Positions 7,354 through 15,890 are shown, numbered from the stretch's first letter. The stretch is 45,039 nt of DNA from DASXTS01 sp036505275 (GCA_036505275.1 DASXTS010000392.1:1-45039), one strand, 5' to 3'. Notes: generated by a model not told the origin, from the sequence alone. Translations and numbers: made by a program.

Positions 7354-9417
7354 ATGGCCGACAGCGATGGGTTCGACCTGGACCACTACCTGTCCATCCC
7401 GCGGGTTGGCGGGCTGGCGCTGTCGCCGGACGGCGGTCGGCTGGTGGCGGCGGTGGCCGAGGTCGGACCGGACGGCAAGAAGTTCGTGACCGCGCTGTGG
7501 GAGATCGATCCGAGCGGCGAGCGGCCCGCGCGGCGGCTGACCAGGTCGGCGCCGGGGGAGAGCCATGGCGACTTCCTGCCGGACGGATCGCTGCTGTTCA
7601 CCTCCAAGCGGCCGGATCCGGACCTCGCGCCGCCCAAGGACGGCACGACGGAGAAGGACCGGGAGGCGGCGCTCTGGCTGCTGCCGGCCGGCGGCGAGGC
7701 GCGGGTGGTGGCCGACCCGCCGGGCGGCGTCGGCGTGGTCGCCGTCGCGCGGAACAGCGGCACGGTGGTGTACGGGGTGAACATGCTGCCGGGGGTGGCT
7801 GACCTGGCCGCGGACAAGGCCAAGGCCAAGGAGCGCCGGGACAAGGACGTCAAGGCGCAGCTGTTCGAGCAGTACCCGATCCGCAACTGGGACCACTATG
7901 TCGGCCCGCGGCAGATCCACCTGTGGGCGGCGGCGCCGCCGACGAGTGACGACGAGCGGCTCACCGACCAGCGCGATCTGACACCGGCGCCGGGCTGGGC
8001 GCTGGAGGACGCCGCCGTCGCGGTCACCCCCGACGGCGGCACCGCGGTGATGACCTCGCGGGCCGACGTGGCGGACCTGCTCGACCTGCGCGTCTCGCTG
8101 GTGGCAATAGAGACGGCGAGCGGCGCCCGGAGGGTGCTGGCCGACGACCCGGAGCACGAGTACGTACAGCCGGCGTGCTCGCCGGACGGGCGCTGGGTGG
8201 CGTGCGTGCGCGGCTACCGCGGCGGCTACCACGAGCCGAACGACCAGACGCTGTGGCTGATCGACCTGACCACCGGCGAGGGCCATGACCTGACACCTGA
8301 TTTGGACCTGTGGCCGCACTCGCCGGTGTGGTCGCAGGCCGGCGACGCGGTCTTCTTCTGTGCAGACATGGCCGGGCACGCCCCGGTGTTCCGGGTGGAC
8401 GTCGAGCCGGACGGCGGCGCCGGCAAGGTGACCAGGCTGACCGCCGCCGGGTCGTGGTCCTACGCGTGCCCCTCCTCGGACGGCACGGTGCTCTTCGCGC
8501 TGCGCGACGACTTCCTCAGCCCACCGCGGCCGTACCGGCTGGACGGACGGGCCGCCGACCAGGACGGCACCCCGTTGCCAGGCCCTGGCCTGCCGCTACG
8601 GGTGGCGCCGCCCGGCCGGGTCGAGTCGATCATCGCTACCGCCCGGGACGGCACCCAGATCCAATCCTGGCTGATGCTGCCGCCAGGAGCGTCCGCGGAC
8701 AACCCGACGCCGCTCGTCGTGTTCATCCACGGTGGCCCGTTGGCGTCCTGGCACGGCTGGCAGTGGCGCTGGAACCCGCAGTTGCTGGCCGCCAGAGGCT
8801 ATGCCGTGCTGATGCCCAACCCGGCGCTGTCCACCGGGTTCGGGCGGGACTTCGTCCGCCGTGGGCGCGGCCGGTGGGGATTCGAGCCGTACGCCGAGCT
8901 GATGGCCGCGGTCGACGCCGCGGTGGCCCGGCCGGACATCGACGCCGAGCGCACGGCGGCCATGGGCGGTTCGTTCGGCGGCTATATGGCCAACTGGGTC
9001 GCCGGGCACACCGACCGGTTCAAGTGCATCATCACGCACGCCGGCCTGTGGTCGCTGGACCAGTTCCACGGCAGCACCGACGTCGGGGTGTGGTGGGAGC
9101 GTGAGTTCGGCGACTTCTACGACGAGGACCGGCGCGAGCGGTACGTGGAGAACTCGCCGAACCGGCACATCGGCAAGATCACTACGCCGATGCTGGTGAT
9201 CCACGGCGAGCTGGACCACCGGGTGCCGATCAGCGAGGGCCTGCGGCTGTGGACCGATCTGCGCCGGCACGGCGTCGAGTCGAAGTTCCTCTACTTCCCC
9301 GACGAGAACCACTGGATCCTCAAGCCGAACAACATCGTGCTGTGGTACGGCACGGTGTTCGCCTGGCTGGACCACCACCTGCTCGGTGAGCCGTGGCACC
9401 GGCCGGAACTGGTGTGA
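7354..9417 (+). CDS. S9 family (prolyl oligopeptidase-like) serine peptidase
   Basis: A 687-residue protein with an N-terminal beta-propeller (repeated D-G-R/G-x-x-V and SPDG blades such as LALSPDGGRL and CSPDGRWVAC) and a C-terminal alpha/beta-hydrolase domain from about residue 430. The triad is Ser540 in GGSFGGY, Asp621 in ELDHRVP and His653 in ENHW. No signal peptide is visible, so it is probably cytoplasmic. The ATG follows the M20 stop codon without a gap. It probably cleaves oligopeptides or releases N-terminal dipeptides or acylated residues, then hands products to the M20 enzyme; that division of labour is an inference from the operon. Confidence 0.93.
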   Translation: MADSDGFDLDHYLSIPRVGGLALSPDGGRLVAAVAEVGPDGKKFVTALWEIDPSGERPARRLTRSAPGESHGDFLPDGSLLFTSKRPDPDLAPPKDGTTEKDREAALWLLPAGGEARVVADPPGGVGVVAVARNSGTVVYGVNMLPGVADLAADKAKAKERRDKDVKAQLFEQYPIRNWDHYVGPRQIHLWAAAPPTSDDERLTDQRDLTPAPGWALEDAAVAVTPDGGTAVMTSRADVADLLDLRVSLVAIETASGARRVLADDPEHEYVQPACSPDGRWVACVRGYRGGYHEPNDQTLWLIDLTTGEGHDLTPDLDLWPHSPVWSQAGDAVFFCADMAGHAPVFRVDVEPDGGAGKVTRLTAAGSWSYACPSSDGTVLFALRDDFLSPPRPYRLDGRAADQDGTPLPGPGLPLRVAPPGRVESIIATARDGTQIQSWLMLPPGASADNPTPLVVFIHGGPLASWHGWQWRWNPQLLAARGYAVLMPNPALSTGFGRDFVRRGRGRWGFEPYAELMAAVDAAVARPDIDAERTAAMGGSFGGYMANWVAGHTDRFKCIITHAGLWSLDQFHGSTDVGVWWEREFGDFYDEDRRERYVENSPNRHIGKITTPMLVIHGELDHRVPISEGLRLWTDLRRHGVESKFLYFPDENHWILKPNNIVLWYGTVFAWLDHHLLGEPWHRPELV

Positions 9418-9593
9418 CCGGTCGCTGACGGGCGCCGACCTCGACGGGACCGTGGCCGCCCTGGTGACCGGCGCGGCGTCCGCCACTGCCCTACCGGCGC
9501 CGCGGCGCGACCAGCCCGGCGGCTGGCGCGATGCGGCCGCCGGACATCTCCGCCACGCCACGTGACGGACGGCCCGGCCGGCGCGGGCTTGGC

Positions 9594-9806
9594 CTAGATG
9601 GACAGGCCCGGGAGTTGGCCGGAGCCGCGCCGGCGGCGCAGCATCACCTTCCTGGTGCCGTCGGAGTACAGCCGTACCCCGGACAGCTCCCAGCCGGCGA
9701 ACTCGGCCTGGAGAGCGAGCACCGTGGCGGCGTTGCGGCGCGACACTGCCCCGGGCAGGCGCAGCCGCTGGTACTCCCAGTCCTCGACCACCGACCCATC
9801 ACTCAT
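9594..9806 (-). CDS. DUF5703 family small protein
   Basis: A 70-residue protein with the DUF5703 pattern: EDWEYQRLRLPGAVSRRNAA, then EFAGWELSGVRLYSDGTRKV, and a basic end. This family is a widespread actinobacterial small protein of unknown role. Its start overlaps the upstream lipoprotein stop by 4 nt (ATGA), so it is the second gene of a two-gene operon. No membrane segment or signal peptide. Confidence 0.82.
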   Translation of the reverse strand: MSDGSVVEDWEYQRLRLPGAVSRRNAATVLALQAEFAGWELSGVRLYSDGTRKVMLRRRRGSGQLPGLSI

Positions 9807-10834
9807 GGTTGCACCACCTGTATCCCTTCTCCGGTTCCGGACGCCACGACGACGGTGCCGGTGGCATCGTCGACGGCCACCGCGTTCGGCTGGCGTACGG
9901 TCGACAGTCGGTACCGTTCGACCGGCTCACCGCCGGCCACGTCGAAGCCCACCACCTCGTTGCGCTCGGTGAGCGTGACCCAGGCCAGGTCGCGCGTCCG
10001 GTCGTAGGCGATGGCGTACGGCGCGCCCGGTACCGGATAGCGCTGCCGCATGATCAAGGGTTCGGCGCTGAACGCGAGCAGCTCACCGTCGCGGGTGTCG
10101 GTCACGAGCACCCGGCCGTACCGGTCGCCGACGGCGTTGGCGGCGCCATTGCCGGCCCGCAGGCCGGGGCCGAGCCGCCCGCTCGCCGGGTCGACGGTGA
10201 GCAGCGCGGTGCGTGACCGGTCCAGCACGGCGGCCCGCTCGCCGACCGCGACCACGTCGGCGGCGCCGGCGAAGCCCGTCACTGTCCGGGTGACGGTGTC
10301 ACCGTCCAGCACCAGGACCCGGTCGTCCAGCGCCACCACGGTCGCCGCCCCGACCACGGCAGCGGCCACCGGCGCCCCGGTGACCCTCGTGCTGTGCACC
10401 GTCGGCTCGGCACTCTGGCCAGCACGGATGTCGATGCGCAGCAGCTCACCGGTGGATCGCACGGGGGCGAGTAGCTCGCCGCCGGCGCCGAGGGTGAGGC
10501 GCGCCACCGCGCCGGGCAGGGCCACCATGCGGGGTGCGGCGTCCGGCAGGTCAAGGTCGTAGAGCAGCAGGCGGTCCGGCTCTGTTGCGGCGGCGGCGAG
10601 GGTGCGGGTCGCCGGGTCCACCACGGCGGCGGTGACCGCTGCGTCGAGCGGGAGCACCTGGCCGGTGGGCAGGCCGGCGCGCGGGGGCGACGAGGCTGGG
10701 GTTGCGGCCGACTGGGCGTCGGCCCCGCGAACCGGGTCGGCGTCCGTCCCGTCCGCGCACCCGGCGCATGCCACCGCGGCACCGACGAACGCCACCGCGG
10801 CGGCCCGTGCCGCCGGTCGGCCTAGACCCGGCAA
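9803..10834 (-). CDS. Secreted lipoprotein with YVTN/NHL-like beta-propeller
   Basis: A 343-residue exported protein. The start is TTG 10834, chosen because GAGGAGG (minus strand, about 10838-10844) lies just upstream. The N-terminus is basic, then hydrophobic (AAAVAFVGAAVACAGC), ending at a likely lipobox Cys (AGC). The rest has repeated short beta-blade units (for example VVDPATRTLAAAATEP, VAVDDATGTVVVASGTG) with D-x-A/x-T-x-T-V-x-V character, typical of YncE/NHL-type propellers. It is probably anchored on the outer face of the membrane. Function unknown. Operon with the DUF5703 gene. Confidence 0.78.
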   Translation of the reverse strand: MPGLGRPAARAAAVAFVGAAVACAGCADGTDADPVRGADAQSAATPASSPPRAGLPTGQVLPLDAAVTAAVVDPATRTLAAAATEPDRLLLYDLDLPDAAPRMVALPGAVARLTLGAGGELLAPVRSTGELLRIDIRAGQSAEPTVHSTRVTGAPVAAAVVGAATVVALDDRVLVLDGDTVTRTVTGFAGAADVVAVGERAAVLDRSRTALLTVDPASGRLGPGLRAGNGAANAVGDRYGRVLVTDTRDGELLAFSAEPLIMRQRYPVPGAPYAIAYDRTRDLAWVTLTERNEVVGFDVAGGEPVERYRLSTVRQPNAVAVDDATGTVVVASGTGEGIQVVQP

Positions 10835-11018
10835 ATGTCCTCCTCGCCGCCTGCCCGCTACTGCCGCCGTGCGGCGGTGTACGAGTTTCTACCCCCAGCA
10901 TTCCGGAAGAACGCGCCCAGGTCACGGAATCCGCATAACCGGCCCGTCACCTTGTCGTCATTTCGTGGACAGCGAGCGACTGTGAGCGACAGCACGGCCC
11001 GGAGTGAGCACATGCAGT

Positions 11019-11031
11019 TACCGTTGAAAGG
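11019..11031 (+). promoter_or_regulatory. Core promoter element TACCGTTGAAAGG
   Basis: A TACCGT -10-like hexamer followed by TGAAAGG, 33 nt before the ATG of the 122-residue protein. The identical 13 nt occur 30 nt before arc at 43225-43237. Confidence 0.5.
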
Positions 11032-11064
11032 TTGCGACAAGCACCTGCGAAGGAGGCACCACCG

Positions 11065-11433
11065 ATGCCGAACACCCGCACCACCGGCGCGCTCCGGGTC
11101 GAGCTGCTGGCCACCGGGCCGAACGCGCACGGCTATGGCCGTGTGGCGGACGGCCGCACCTTTGCGTTCCGGGTACGTAACCGCAAGGCGCGGATGGAGA
11201 TCTACCGGGCGGACGCCGACGGCGCTGAGCCGATGCCGGAGGACGTCGAGCTGGTTGCCGAGCTGTCCACCGGACGGGTGAACCTCCACAGCGACCGAAG
11301 TCTCAAGGTGCTGCTGCGCACGCTGGTGGCGGCGGCCGAGCCGGGGCACGAGGCGCCCGAGCGCACCCTGCGTGGCTACCTGGGCCGGTTGGACGCCATG
11401 CTGGACGGCTGGGCGGAGGCGCTGGCCGGCTGA
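11065..11433 (+). CDS. Unrecognised 122-residue actinobacterial protein
   Basis: The start is ATG 11065, preceded by a strong SD (AGGAGG at 11051-11056); the open frame begins slightly earlier without a better start. The protein has an N-terminal part rich in beta strands (RTTGALRVELLATGPNAHGY, TFAFRVRNRKARMEIYRAD) and a C-terminal helical part (LKVLLRTLVAAAEPGHEAPE, then a leucine-rich helix ending EALAG). It has no signal peptide, cysteines or metal motifs. I do not recognise the family. It converges on the aldo/keto reductase gene, 25 nt away, and is preceded by a 230-bp divergent promoter region shared with the lipoprotein gene. Confidence 0.75.
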   Translation: MPNTRTTGALRVELLATGPNAHGYGRVADGRTFAFRVRNRKARMEIYRADADGAEPMPEDVELVAELSTGRVNLHSDRSLKVLLRTLVAAAEPGHEAPERTLRGYLGRLDAMLDGWAEALAG

Positions 11434-11450
11434 GCGCTGGCCGGCTGAGC
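11420..11450. repeat. Tandem duplication of ~15 bp at a stop codon
   Basis: GCGCTGGCCGGCTGA occurs twice in a row, so the end of the 122-residue gene (coding LAG-stop) is duplicated just after its own stop. This is a local slip duplication. Confidence 0.7.
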
Positions 11451-11458
11451 GCGCCGCG

Positions 11459-12406
11459 CTACGGCGCGCTGACGTCATCCAGGGCCGACCGGATCGCCGC
11501 CGGCAGGTCCAGCTCCTCCGCGGCCAGCGAGCCGGCCAGCTGGGCGGCGTCCCGGGCGCCGACCACGGGTGACACCACGCCCGGCCGGTCCCGCACCCAG
11601 GCCAGCGCCACCGCCAGCGGCGAGGTGCCCAGGCCGTCGGCCGCGGTGACCACGGCCTGCACCACCCGGGCGGCCCGCTCCGTACGGTGGTGCTCGACGT
11701 ATCCGGCGTAGCGGGTGGACGCCGCGCGGGAGTCCGACGGCGTGCCGTGCCGGTACTTGCCGGTGAGCACGCCGCGGCCGAGCGGCGCCCAGGCCAGCAG
11801 TCCCATCCCGTGGTGGCCGGCCGCGGCCAGCACGCCGCCCTCGACGCGGCGCTCCAGCAGGGAGTACTCCGACTGCACCGAGACCAGCGGCGAACGGCCG
11901 GGCCACGCGCGCTGCCAGGCGGCCGCCGTGCCGAGCTGCCAGCCGCGGTAGTTGCACACCCCCACGTAACGGACCCGGCCGCTGGCCACCGCGGTGTCCA
12001 GCGCGGCCAGGGTTTCCTCGATGGGCACCACCGGGTCCCAGGCGTGCAACTGCCACAGGTCGACGTGGTCGACGCCGAGCCGGCGCAGCGAGCCGTCCAA
12101 CGCCGCCAGCAGTGCGCCCCGAGAGGCGCCACCGCCGAACGGCCCGCCGTCGCGCCGAGCCACCGCCTTCGTCGCCAGCACCACCGCGTCCCGCGGCACC
12201 ACGTCGCGCAGCAGGTCGCCGAGCATCTCCTCCGACGCGCCGCCGGCGTACACGTCGGCGATGTCCACCAAAGTGCCGCCGGCGTCGACGAACGCGGTGA
12301 GCTGGGCGGCGGCCTCGTCGCCGTCGGTATCGGTGCCCCAGGTCATGGTGCCCAGCGCCAATCGGGACACCCGCAGCCCGCTGCGTCCCAGATGTCGCTG
12401 CTCCAC
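11459..12406 (-). CDS. Aldo/keto reductase family oxidoreductase
   Basis: A ~315-residue NADPH-dependent (beta/alpha)8 barrel. The start is taken as GTG 12406, giving the standard N-terminus MEQRHLGRSGLRVSRLALG; the longer frame upstream has no similarity and would invade the uppP promoter. The catalytic tetrad is visible: Asp and Tyr in DIADVYAGG, Lys in ATKAV and His in QLHAWD. The cofactor end (SPVVGARDAAQL) is typical. It resembles the K+-channel-beta/YajO-like AKR group, which reduces aldehydes; substrate unknown. It is divergent from uppP and convergent with the preceding small gene. Confidence 0.92.
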   Translation of the reverse strand: MEQRHLGRSGLRVSRLALGTMTWGTDTDGDEAAAQLTAFVDAGGTLVDIADVYAGGASEEMLGDLLRDVVPRDAVVLATKAVARRDGGPFGGGASRGALLAALDGSLRRLGVDHVDLWQLHAWDPVVPIEETLAALDTAVASGRVRYVGVCNYRGWQLGTAAAWQRAWPGRSPLVSVQSEYSLLERRVEGGVLAAAGHHGMGLLAWAPLGRGVLTGKYRHGTPSDSRAASTRYAGYVEHHRTERAARVVQAVVTAADGLGTSPLAVALAWVRDRPGVVSPVVGARDAAQLAGSLAAEELDLPAAIRSALDDVSAP

Positions 12407-12517
12407 GGCGGCCAACCCTACGGTGCTGGTCGGGGCGGCCACCGTCGGGTGATCGCCGCGCGGTCCGCTACGGTGACCCGCCGTGCGGTGGGGAGACAAT
12501 TGGCGGGGAGATGATCA

Positions 12518-13351
12518 GTGAGCTGGCTGCAGGCGTTGGTGCTCGGGTTGGTCCAGGGCCTGACCGAGTTCCTGCCCATCTCCTCGTCAGGCCACCTGCG
12601 GATCGTGTCCGAGATCTTTTTCGGTGACGACGCCGGGGCCTCGTTCACGGCGGTTACCCAGCTCGGCACCGAGGCGGCGGTGCTGATCTACTTCGCACGC
12701 GACATCGGCCGGCTGGCGCTGGCGTGGTTCCGCGGCCTGATCAATCCGGTGATCCGGCGCACCGACGAGCACCGAATCGCCTGGTTGGTGATCATCGGCA
12801 CGTTGCCGATCCTGGTGCTCGGGTACCTGCTGCGGGATGCCATCCGGGTGCCGGCCCGCAACCTGTGGCTGATCTCCGCGATGCTCATCGGGTTCGGACT
12901 GGTGCTGGCCGCCGCCGAGCGCTGGGGACGGCAGAAGCGCACCGTCGGAGAACTCACCGTGCGCGACGGCGTGCTGATGGGCCTGGCCCAGTCGCTGGCC
13001 CTGGCGCCGGGGGTGTCCCGCTCGGGGGCCACCATCAGCGCGGGCCTGTTCGTCGGGCTGACCAGAGAAGCGGCCACCAGGTACTCGTTCCTGCTGGCCA
13101 TCCCCGCGGTGGTGGCCGCCGGCCTGTTCAGCATCCCCGACGTCATGGACCGCGGCGGGCCGGGGCCGCAGCCCACGGTCGCCCAGATGGTGGTCGCCAC
13201 CGCGGTCGCGTTCGCCGTGGGCTATGCCGCCATCGCCTGGCTGCTGCGCTGGGTGGCGCACCACACCGTGTACGTGTTCGTGGCGTACCGCATCGCGCTC
13301 GGCTGCCTGGTGCTGGCCTTGTTGACCACCGGCGTGATCAGCGCCACCTGA
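12518..13351 (+). CDS. uppP: Undecaprenyl-diphosphatase (UppP/BacA)
   Basis: A 277-residue polytopic membrane enzyme that dephosphorylates undecaprenyl pyrophosphate, recycling the carrier lipid for peptidoglycan and conferring bacitracin tolerance. Both signature motifs are present: GLTEFLPISSSGHL near residue 15 and PGVSRSGATI near residue 166, with about eight hydrophobic helices. The start is GTG 12518 with GGGGAG about 7 nt upstream; ATG 12511 is out of frame. It is the first gene of the conserved uppP, phosphatase, phosphotransferase, DUF3090, SCO1664-like series. Ortholog of M. tuberculosis Rv2136c by family and position. Confidence 0.96.
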   Translation: MSWLQALVLGLVQGLTEFLPISSSGHLRIVSEIFFGDDAGASFTAVTQLGTEAAVLIYFARDIGRLALAWFRGLINPVIRRTDEHRIAWLVIIGTLPILVLGYLLRDAIRVPARNLWLISAMLIGFGLVLAAAERWGRQKRTVGELTVRDGVLMGLAQSLALAPGVSRSGATISAGLFVGLTREAATRYSFLLAIPAVVAAGLFSIPDVMDRGGPGPQPTVAQMVVATAVAFAVGYAAIAWLLRWVAHHTVYVFVAYRIALGCLVLALLTTGVISAT

Positions 13352-13364
13352 CCCAGGTCCGCCG

Positions 13365-13370
13365 TAGGCT
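13365..13370 (+). promoter_or_regulatory. -10 box of a leaderless promoter (TAGGCT)
   Basis: TAGGCT lies exactly 7 nt before the GTG start at 13378, so transcription would start at the start codon. The same spacing recurs at several genes of this window. Confidence 0.55.
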
Positions 13371-13377
13371 GCATTCC

Positions 13378-14094
13378 GTGGGCACCGTCATCCTGCTCCG
13401 GCACGCGCGGTCGACGGCGAACCAGTCCGGCGTGCTGGCCGGGCGGACGCCCGGCATCGGGCTGGACGAGCACGGCGTGGTCCAGGCGCAGGCCCTGGTG
13501 GCCCGGCTGGCCCCGGTGCCGCTTGCAGCAGTGGTGAGCTCCCCGGCACAGCGGTGCGTGGAGACGATCACGCCGCTGGTCACGGCGCGGGGGGTCGAGC
13601 CGAGTCTGGACGACCGGCTGGCCGAGGTGGACTACGGCCAGTGGACCTCGCAGCCGCTGCGCAGCCTGGTCAAGCACCCGCTGTGGAAGGTGGTGCAACT
13701 GCATCCGTCGGCGGCGGTGTTCCCCGACGGGGAGGGCCTGGCCGAGGTGCAGGCCCGTGCCGTCGCGGCCGTGCGGGAGTGGGACGCCAAGATCGCCGCA
13801 GGGCACGGCGCCGACGTGGTCTGGCTGGCCTGCAGCCACGGCGACGTGATCAAGGCCATCCTCGCCGACGCGCTCGGCCTGCACCTCGACTCCTTCCAGC
13901 GGATCATGATCGATCCCGGCTCGCTCAGCGTGGTGCACTACACCGAGACCCGCCCGTTCGTCTGGCGCACCAACGACTCGGGCGGGGAGCTGGCCGATCT
14001 CGCACCCCGGCCCAAGCGGCGACGGCGCCGCCCTCCGCGGCCGGCGTCCGACGCGGTAGTCGGCGGCGCAGTCGGTGGCCCTGTCGGCGCGTGA
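13378..14094 (+). CDS. Histidine phosphatase (MSMEG_4193 type)
   Basis: A 238-residue histidine (phosphoglycerate mutase-like) phosphatase. The N-terminal motif is LLRHARSTAN with the phosphohistidine acceptor His9; the usual RHG is RHA here. The second catalytic His is near 154 in CSHGDVIKAI. VLAGRTPGIGLDEHG is characteristic of the MSMEG_4193 subgroup. The last 40 residues are Arg/Pro/Gly rich and probably disordered. The GTG start has no SD but a TAGGCT box 7 nt upstream, so the mRNA is likely leaderless. Conserved next to the phosphotransferase and DUF3090; physiological substrate unknown. Confidence 0.9.
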   Translation: MGTVILLRHARSTANQSGVLAGRTPGIGLDEHGVVQAQALVARLAPVPLAAVVSSPAQRCVETITPLVTARGVEPSLDDRLAEVDYGQWTSQPLRSLVKHPLWKVVQLHPSAAVFPDGEGLAEVQARAVAAVREWDAKIAAGHGADVVWLACSHGDVIKAILADALGLHLDSFQRIMIDPGSLSVVHYTETRPFVWRTNDSGGELADLAPRPKRRRRRPPRPASDAVVGGAVGGPVGA

Positions 14095-14266
14095 ATCCGG
14101 ACATTCTCGTCCGGAAATCGGCCGCGTGGCGGGGCGGCCTGCGGCCGCTGACCTGTCAAAATTGGCTCGGTCCGCGGCCCCACCGCAGGCCGACGGTCAT
14201 AGACTGGCCGGGCGCCGCGGTCCGCGATGATCGCCAGAGTGTCGCCGATCGATGTGGAGGGTGTGC

Positions 14267-14314
14267 GTGGTCCACCTTTCTCTGGTCGCCAACCGCAGGC
14301 GGGTGCGGGTGTGA
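14267..14314 (+). CDS. Leader micro-ORF MVHLSLVANRRRVRV, coupled to the phosphotransferase
   Basis: GTG 14267 is preceded by GGAGG at 14256-14260 with a 6-nt spacer, an ideal arrangement. It encodes 15 residues (MVHLSLVANRRRVRV) and its TGA (14312-14314) overlaps the GTG start of the next gene as GTGA. Three consecutive Arg codons (CGC AGG CGG, one of them AGG) lie near the end. It may be a coupling or attenuation leader. Confidence 0.5.
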   Translation: MVHLSLVANRRRVRV

Positions 14315-15264
14315 CCGCGGTGTCGGACGTGGCGTACAGCGTCAGGCCCGGATGGGGCGGAGTGCCGTTCGTGGTGCAGATCGTGCTGGAACAGCGCCTC
14401 GGCACCACGGTGGTCAACGCCGTGTCGCAGACCAGCGGGTTCGCCGCCGGGTTGGCGTCGAGGCTGGAGCTGGCCGACGGCGGCCGGGTGTTCGTCAAGG
14501 GTGTGCCGGCGGACCACCCGATGATCCCCAGCTACCACGCGGAGGCCTATGCGGCCAGTGGACTGCCGGAAGGAACCCCCGCGCCACTGCTGCTGGGCAC
14601 CGTTGACGACGAGTGGTTCCTGCTGGTGTTCGAGGACGTCGAGGGCCGCCACCCTGACCTGAGGCCCGGCTCGACGGACCTGCCCGCACTGCTGCGTGCG
14701 GTGGACACCACGCGGGCGCTGCTCACCCCGTGTCCGCTGTCAGCGCTGCGCACGGCGGACGCGGCGCTCGGCGCGCAGCTGTCCGGATGGGCGCATCTGC
14801 ACCAGTGGCAACCGCACGACCTGGACCGCTGGGCCCGGCGCAACCTCGACAAGCTGGTCGCCATGGAAAGCGCGTGGCGCCCCTGGTCGGCCGGGGACAC
14901 CATGCTGCACATGGACCTTCGGCCGGACAACGTCCTGATCCTGCCGGAGGACGCGGCCGCGGCGCTGGTCGACTGGGCGCACGCCATGCGCGGCGCACCC
15001 TGGCTGGAGCTGGCCAACCTGGTACCGCATCTGATCATCGGCGGGCACTCGCCGGCCGAGGCCGAGCTGGCCGTGCTGCATGGACCGGCGGTGGCTCGGG
15101 TGCCGGCCTGGGCGATCACCGGGTTCGCCGCCGCGGTCGCCGGCTACTGGGCGGCGGCCAGCCGACAGCCGTCCCCGCCGGGCGCGTACGGGCTGCGGGC
15201 GTTTCAGGCCACCGCGGCCGCGGCCGCCCTGACGTGGGTCGCCCACCGAACGAGGTGGCCATAA
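14311..15264 (+). CDS. Phosphotransferase family protein (APH/choline-kinase-like)
   Basis: About 317 residues from GTG 14311. Aminoglycoside-phosphotransferase-type kinase fold: an N-lobe with RVFVKGV (ATP-binding Lys) and the hinge-like WFLLVFEDVEG, the catalytic loop HMDLRPDNVLIL (Brenner H-x-D-x4-N) and the metal Asp in ALVDWAHA. The start is set by the upstream SD-led micro-ORF, whose stop overlaps it (GTGA); an in-frame ATG at 14227 has no SD and its extension has no similarity. This protein occurs beside the MSMEG_4193-type phosphatase in many actinobacteria, so they may act on the same small molecule, which is an inference. It is not evidence of drug resistance. Confidence 0.87.
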   Translation: MTAVSDVAYSVRPGWGGVPFVVQIVLEQRLGTTVVNAVSQTSGFAAGLASRLELADGGRVFVKGVPADHPMIPSYHAEAYAASGLPEGTPAPLLLGTVDDEWFLLVFEDVEGRHPDLRPGSTDLPALLRAVDTTRALLTPCPLSALRTADAALGAQLSGWAHLHQWQPHDLDRWARRNLDKLVAMESAWRPWSAGDTMLHMDLRPDNVLILPEDAAAALVDWAHAMRGAPWLELANLVPHLIIGGHSPAEAELAVLHGPAVARVPAWAITGFAAAVAGYWAAASRQPSPPGAYGLRAFQATAAAAALTWVAHRTRWP

Positions 15265-15317
15265 CCGCTACTTGCTCAGTGCATGCCGGCGGGTCGTGGC
15301 CTAGTGTCGAAGATGTC

Positions 15318-15884
15318 ATGCCCCGAGTGATTCACATCTTCCGCCAGCCCGACCGGTTCATCGCAGGGACCGTCGGGGAACCGGGCGACCGATCCTTCTA
15401 CCTGCAGGCCGTCGAGGACGCCCGCACGGTGAGCGTACTGCTGGAGAAACAGCAGGTCGCAGTGCTCGCCGAGCGGCTGGCCGCGCTGCTGGACGAGGTG
15501 CACCGCCGGTTCGGCGCCGAGGTGCCGTCCAGCCCGCCCGACGAGCAGGTGGACGTCGAGCCGCTCGCCGTGCCGGTCGAGGAGGAGTTCAGGGTCGGCA
15601 CCATGGGGCTCGGCTGGGACGCCGAGAGCCGCTCCGTCGTCGTCGAGCTGCTCGCCGTCACCGAGGAGGAGATCGACGAGTCGGTGGTGCTGGACGACAC
15701 CGAGGAGGGCCCGGACGCGGTGCGGGTGTTCCTCACCCCCGTGCAGGCGCGCGCGTTCGCCGTGCGGGCCGAGCAGGTGGTGACGGCCGGCCGTCCACCC
15801 TGCCCGTTGTGCGCCGAGCCGCTGGACCCCGAGGGGCACATCTGCCCGCGGCAGAACGGCTACCGCCGGATCATCGCGACCTGA
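15318..15884 (+). CDS. DUF3090 family protein
   Basis: A 188-residue protein starting MPRVIHIFRQPDRFIAGTVG, typical of DUF3090. The C-terminus has a probable zinc knuckle, CPLCAEPLDPEGHICP, followed by QNGYRR. TAGTGT lies 10 nt before the ATG. The family is confined to actinobacteria and is always near the phosphatase and the SCO1664-like gene. Function unknown. The SCO1664-like gene follows 6 nt after its stop, so they are co-transcribed. Confidence 0.92.
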   Translation: MPRVIHIFRQPDRFIAGTVGEPGDRSFYLQAVEDARTVSVLLEKQQVAVLAERLAALLDEVHRRFGAEVPSSPPDEQVDVEPLAVPVEEEFRVGTMGLGWDAESRSVVVELLAVTEEEIDESVVLDDTEEGPDAVRVFLTPVQARAFAVRAEQVVTAGRPPCPLCAEPLDPEGHICPRQNGYRRIIAT

Positions 15885-15890
15885 GCCCCG

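Noticed and set aside
14311..15264. Aminoglycoside resistance gene
   Set aside because: The kinase fold is shared, but the gene belongs to the conserved phosphatase/DUF3090 housekeeping neighbourhood, so resistance is not supported.
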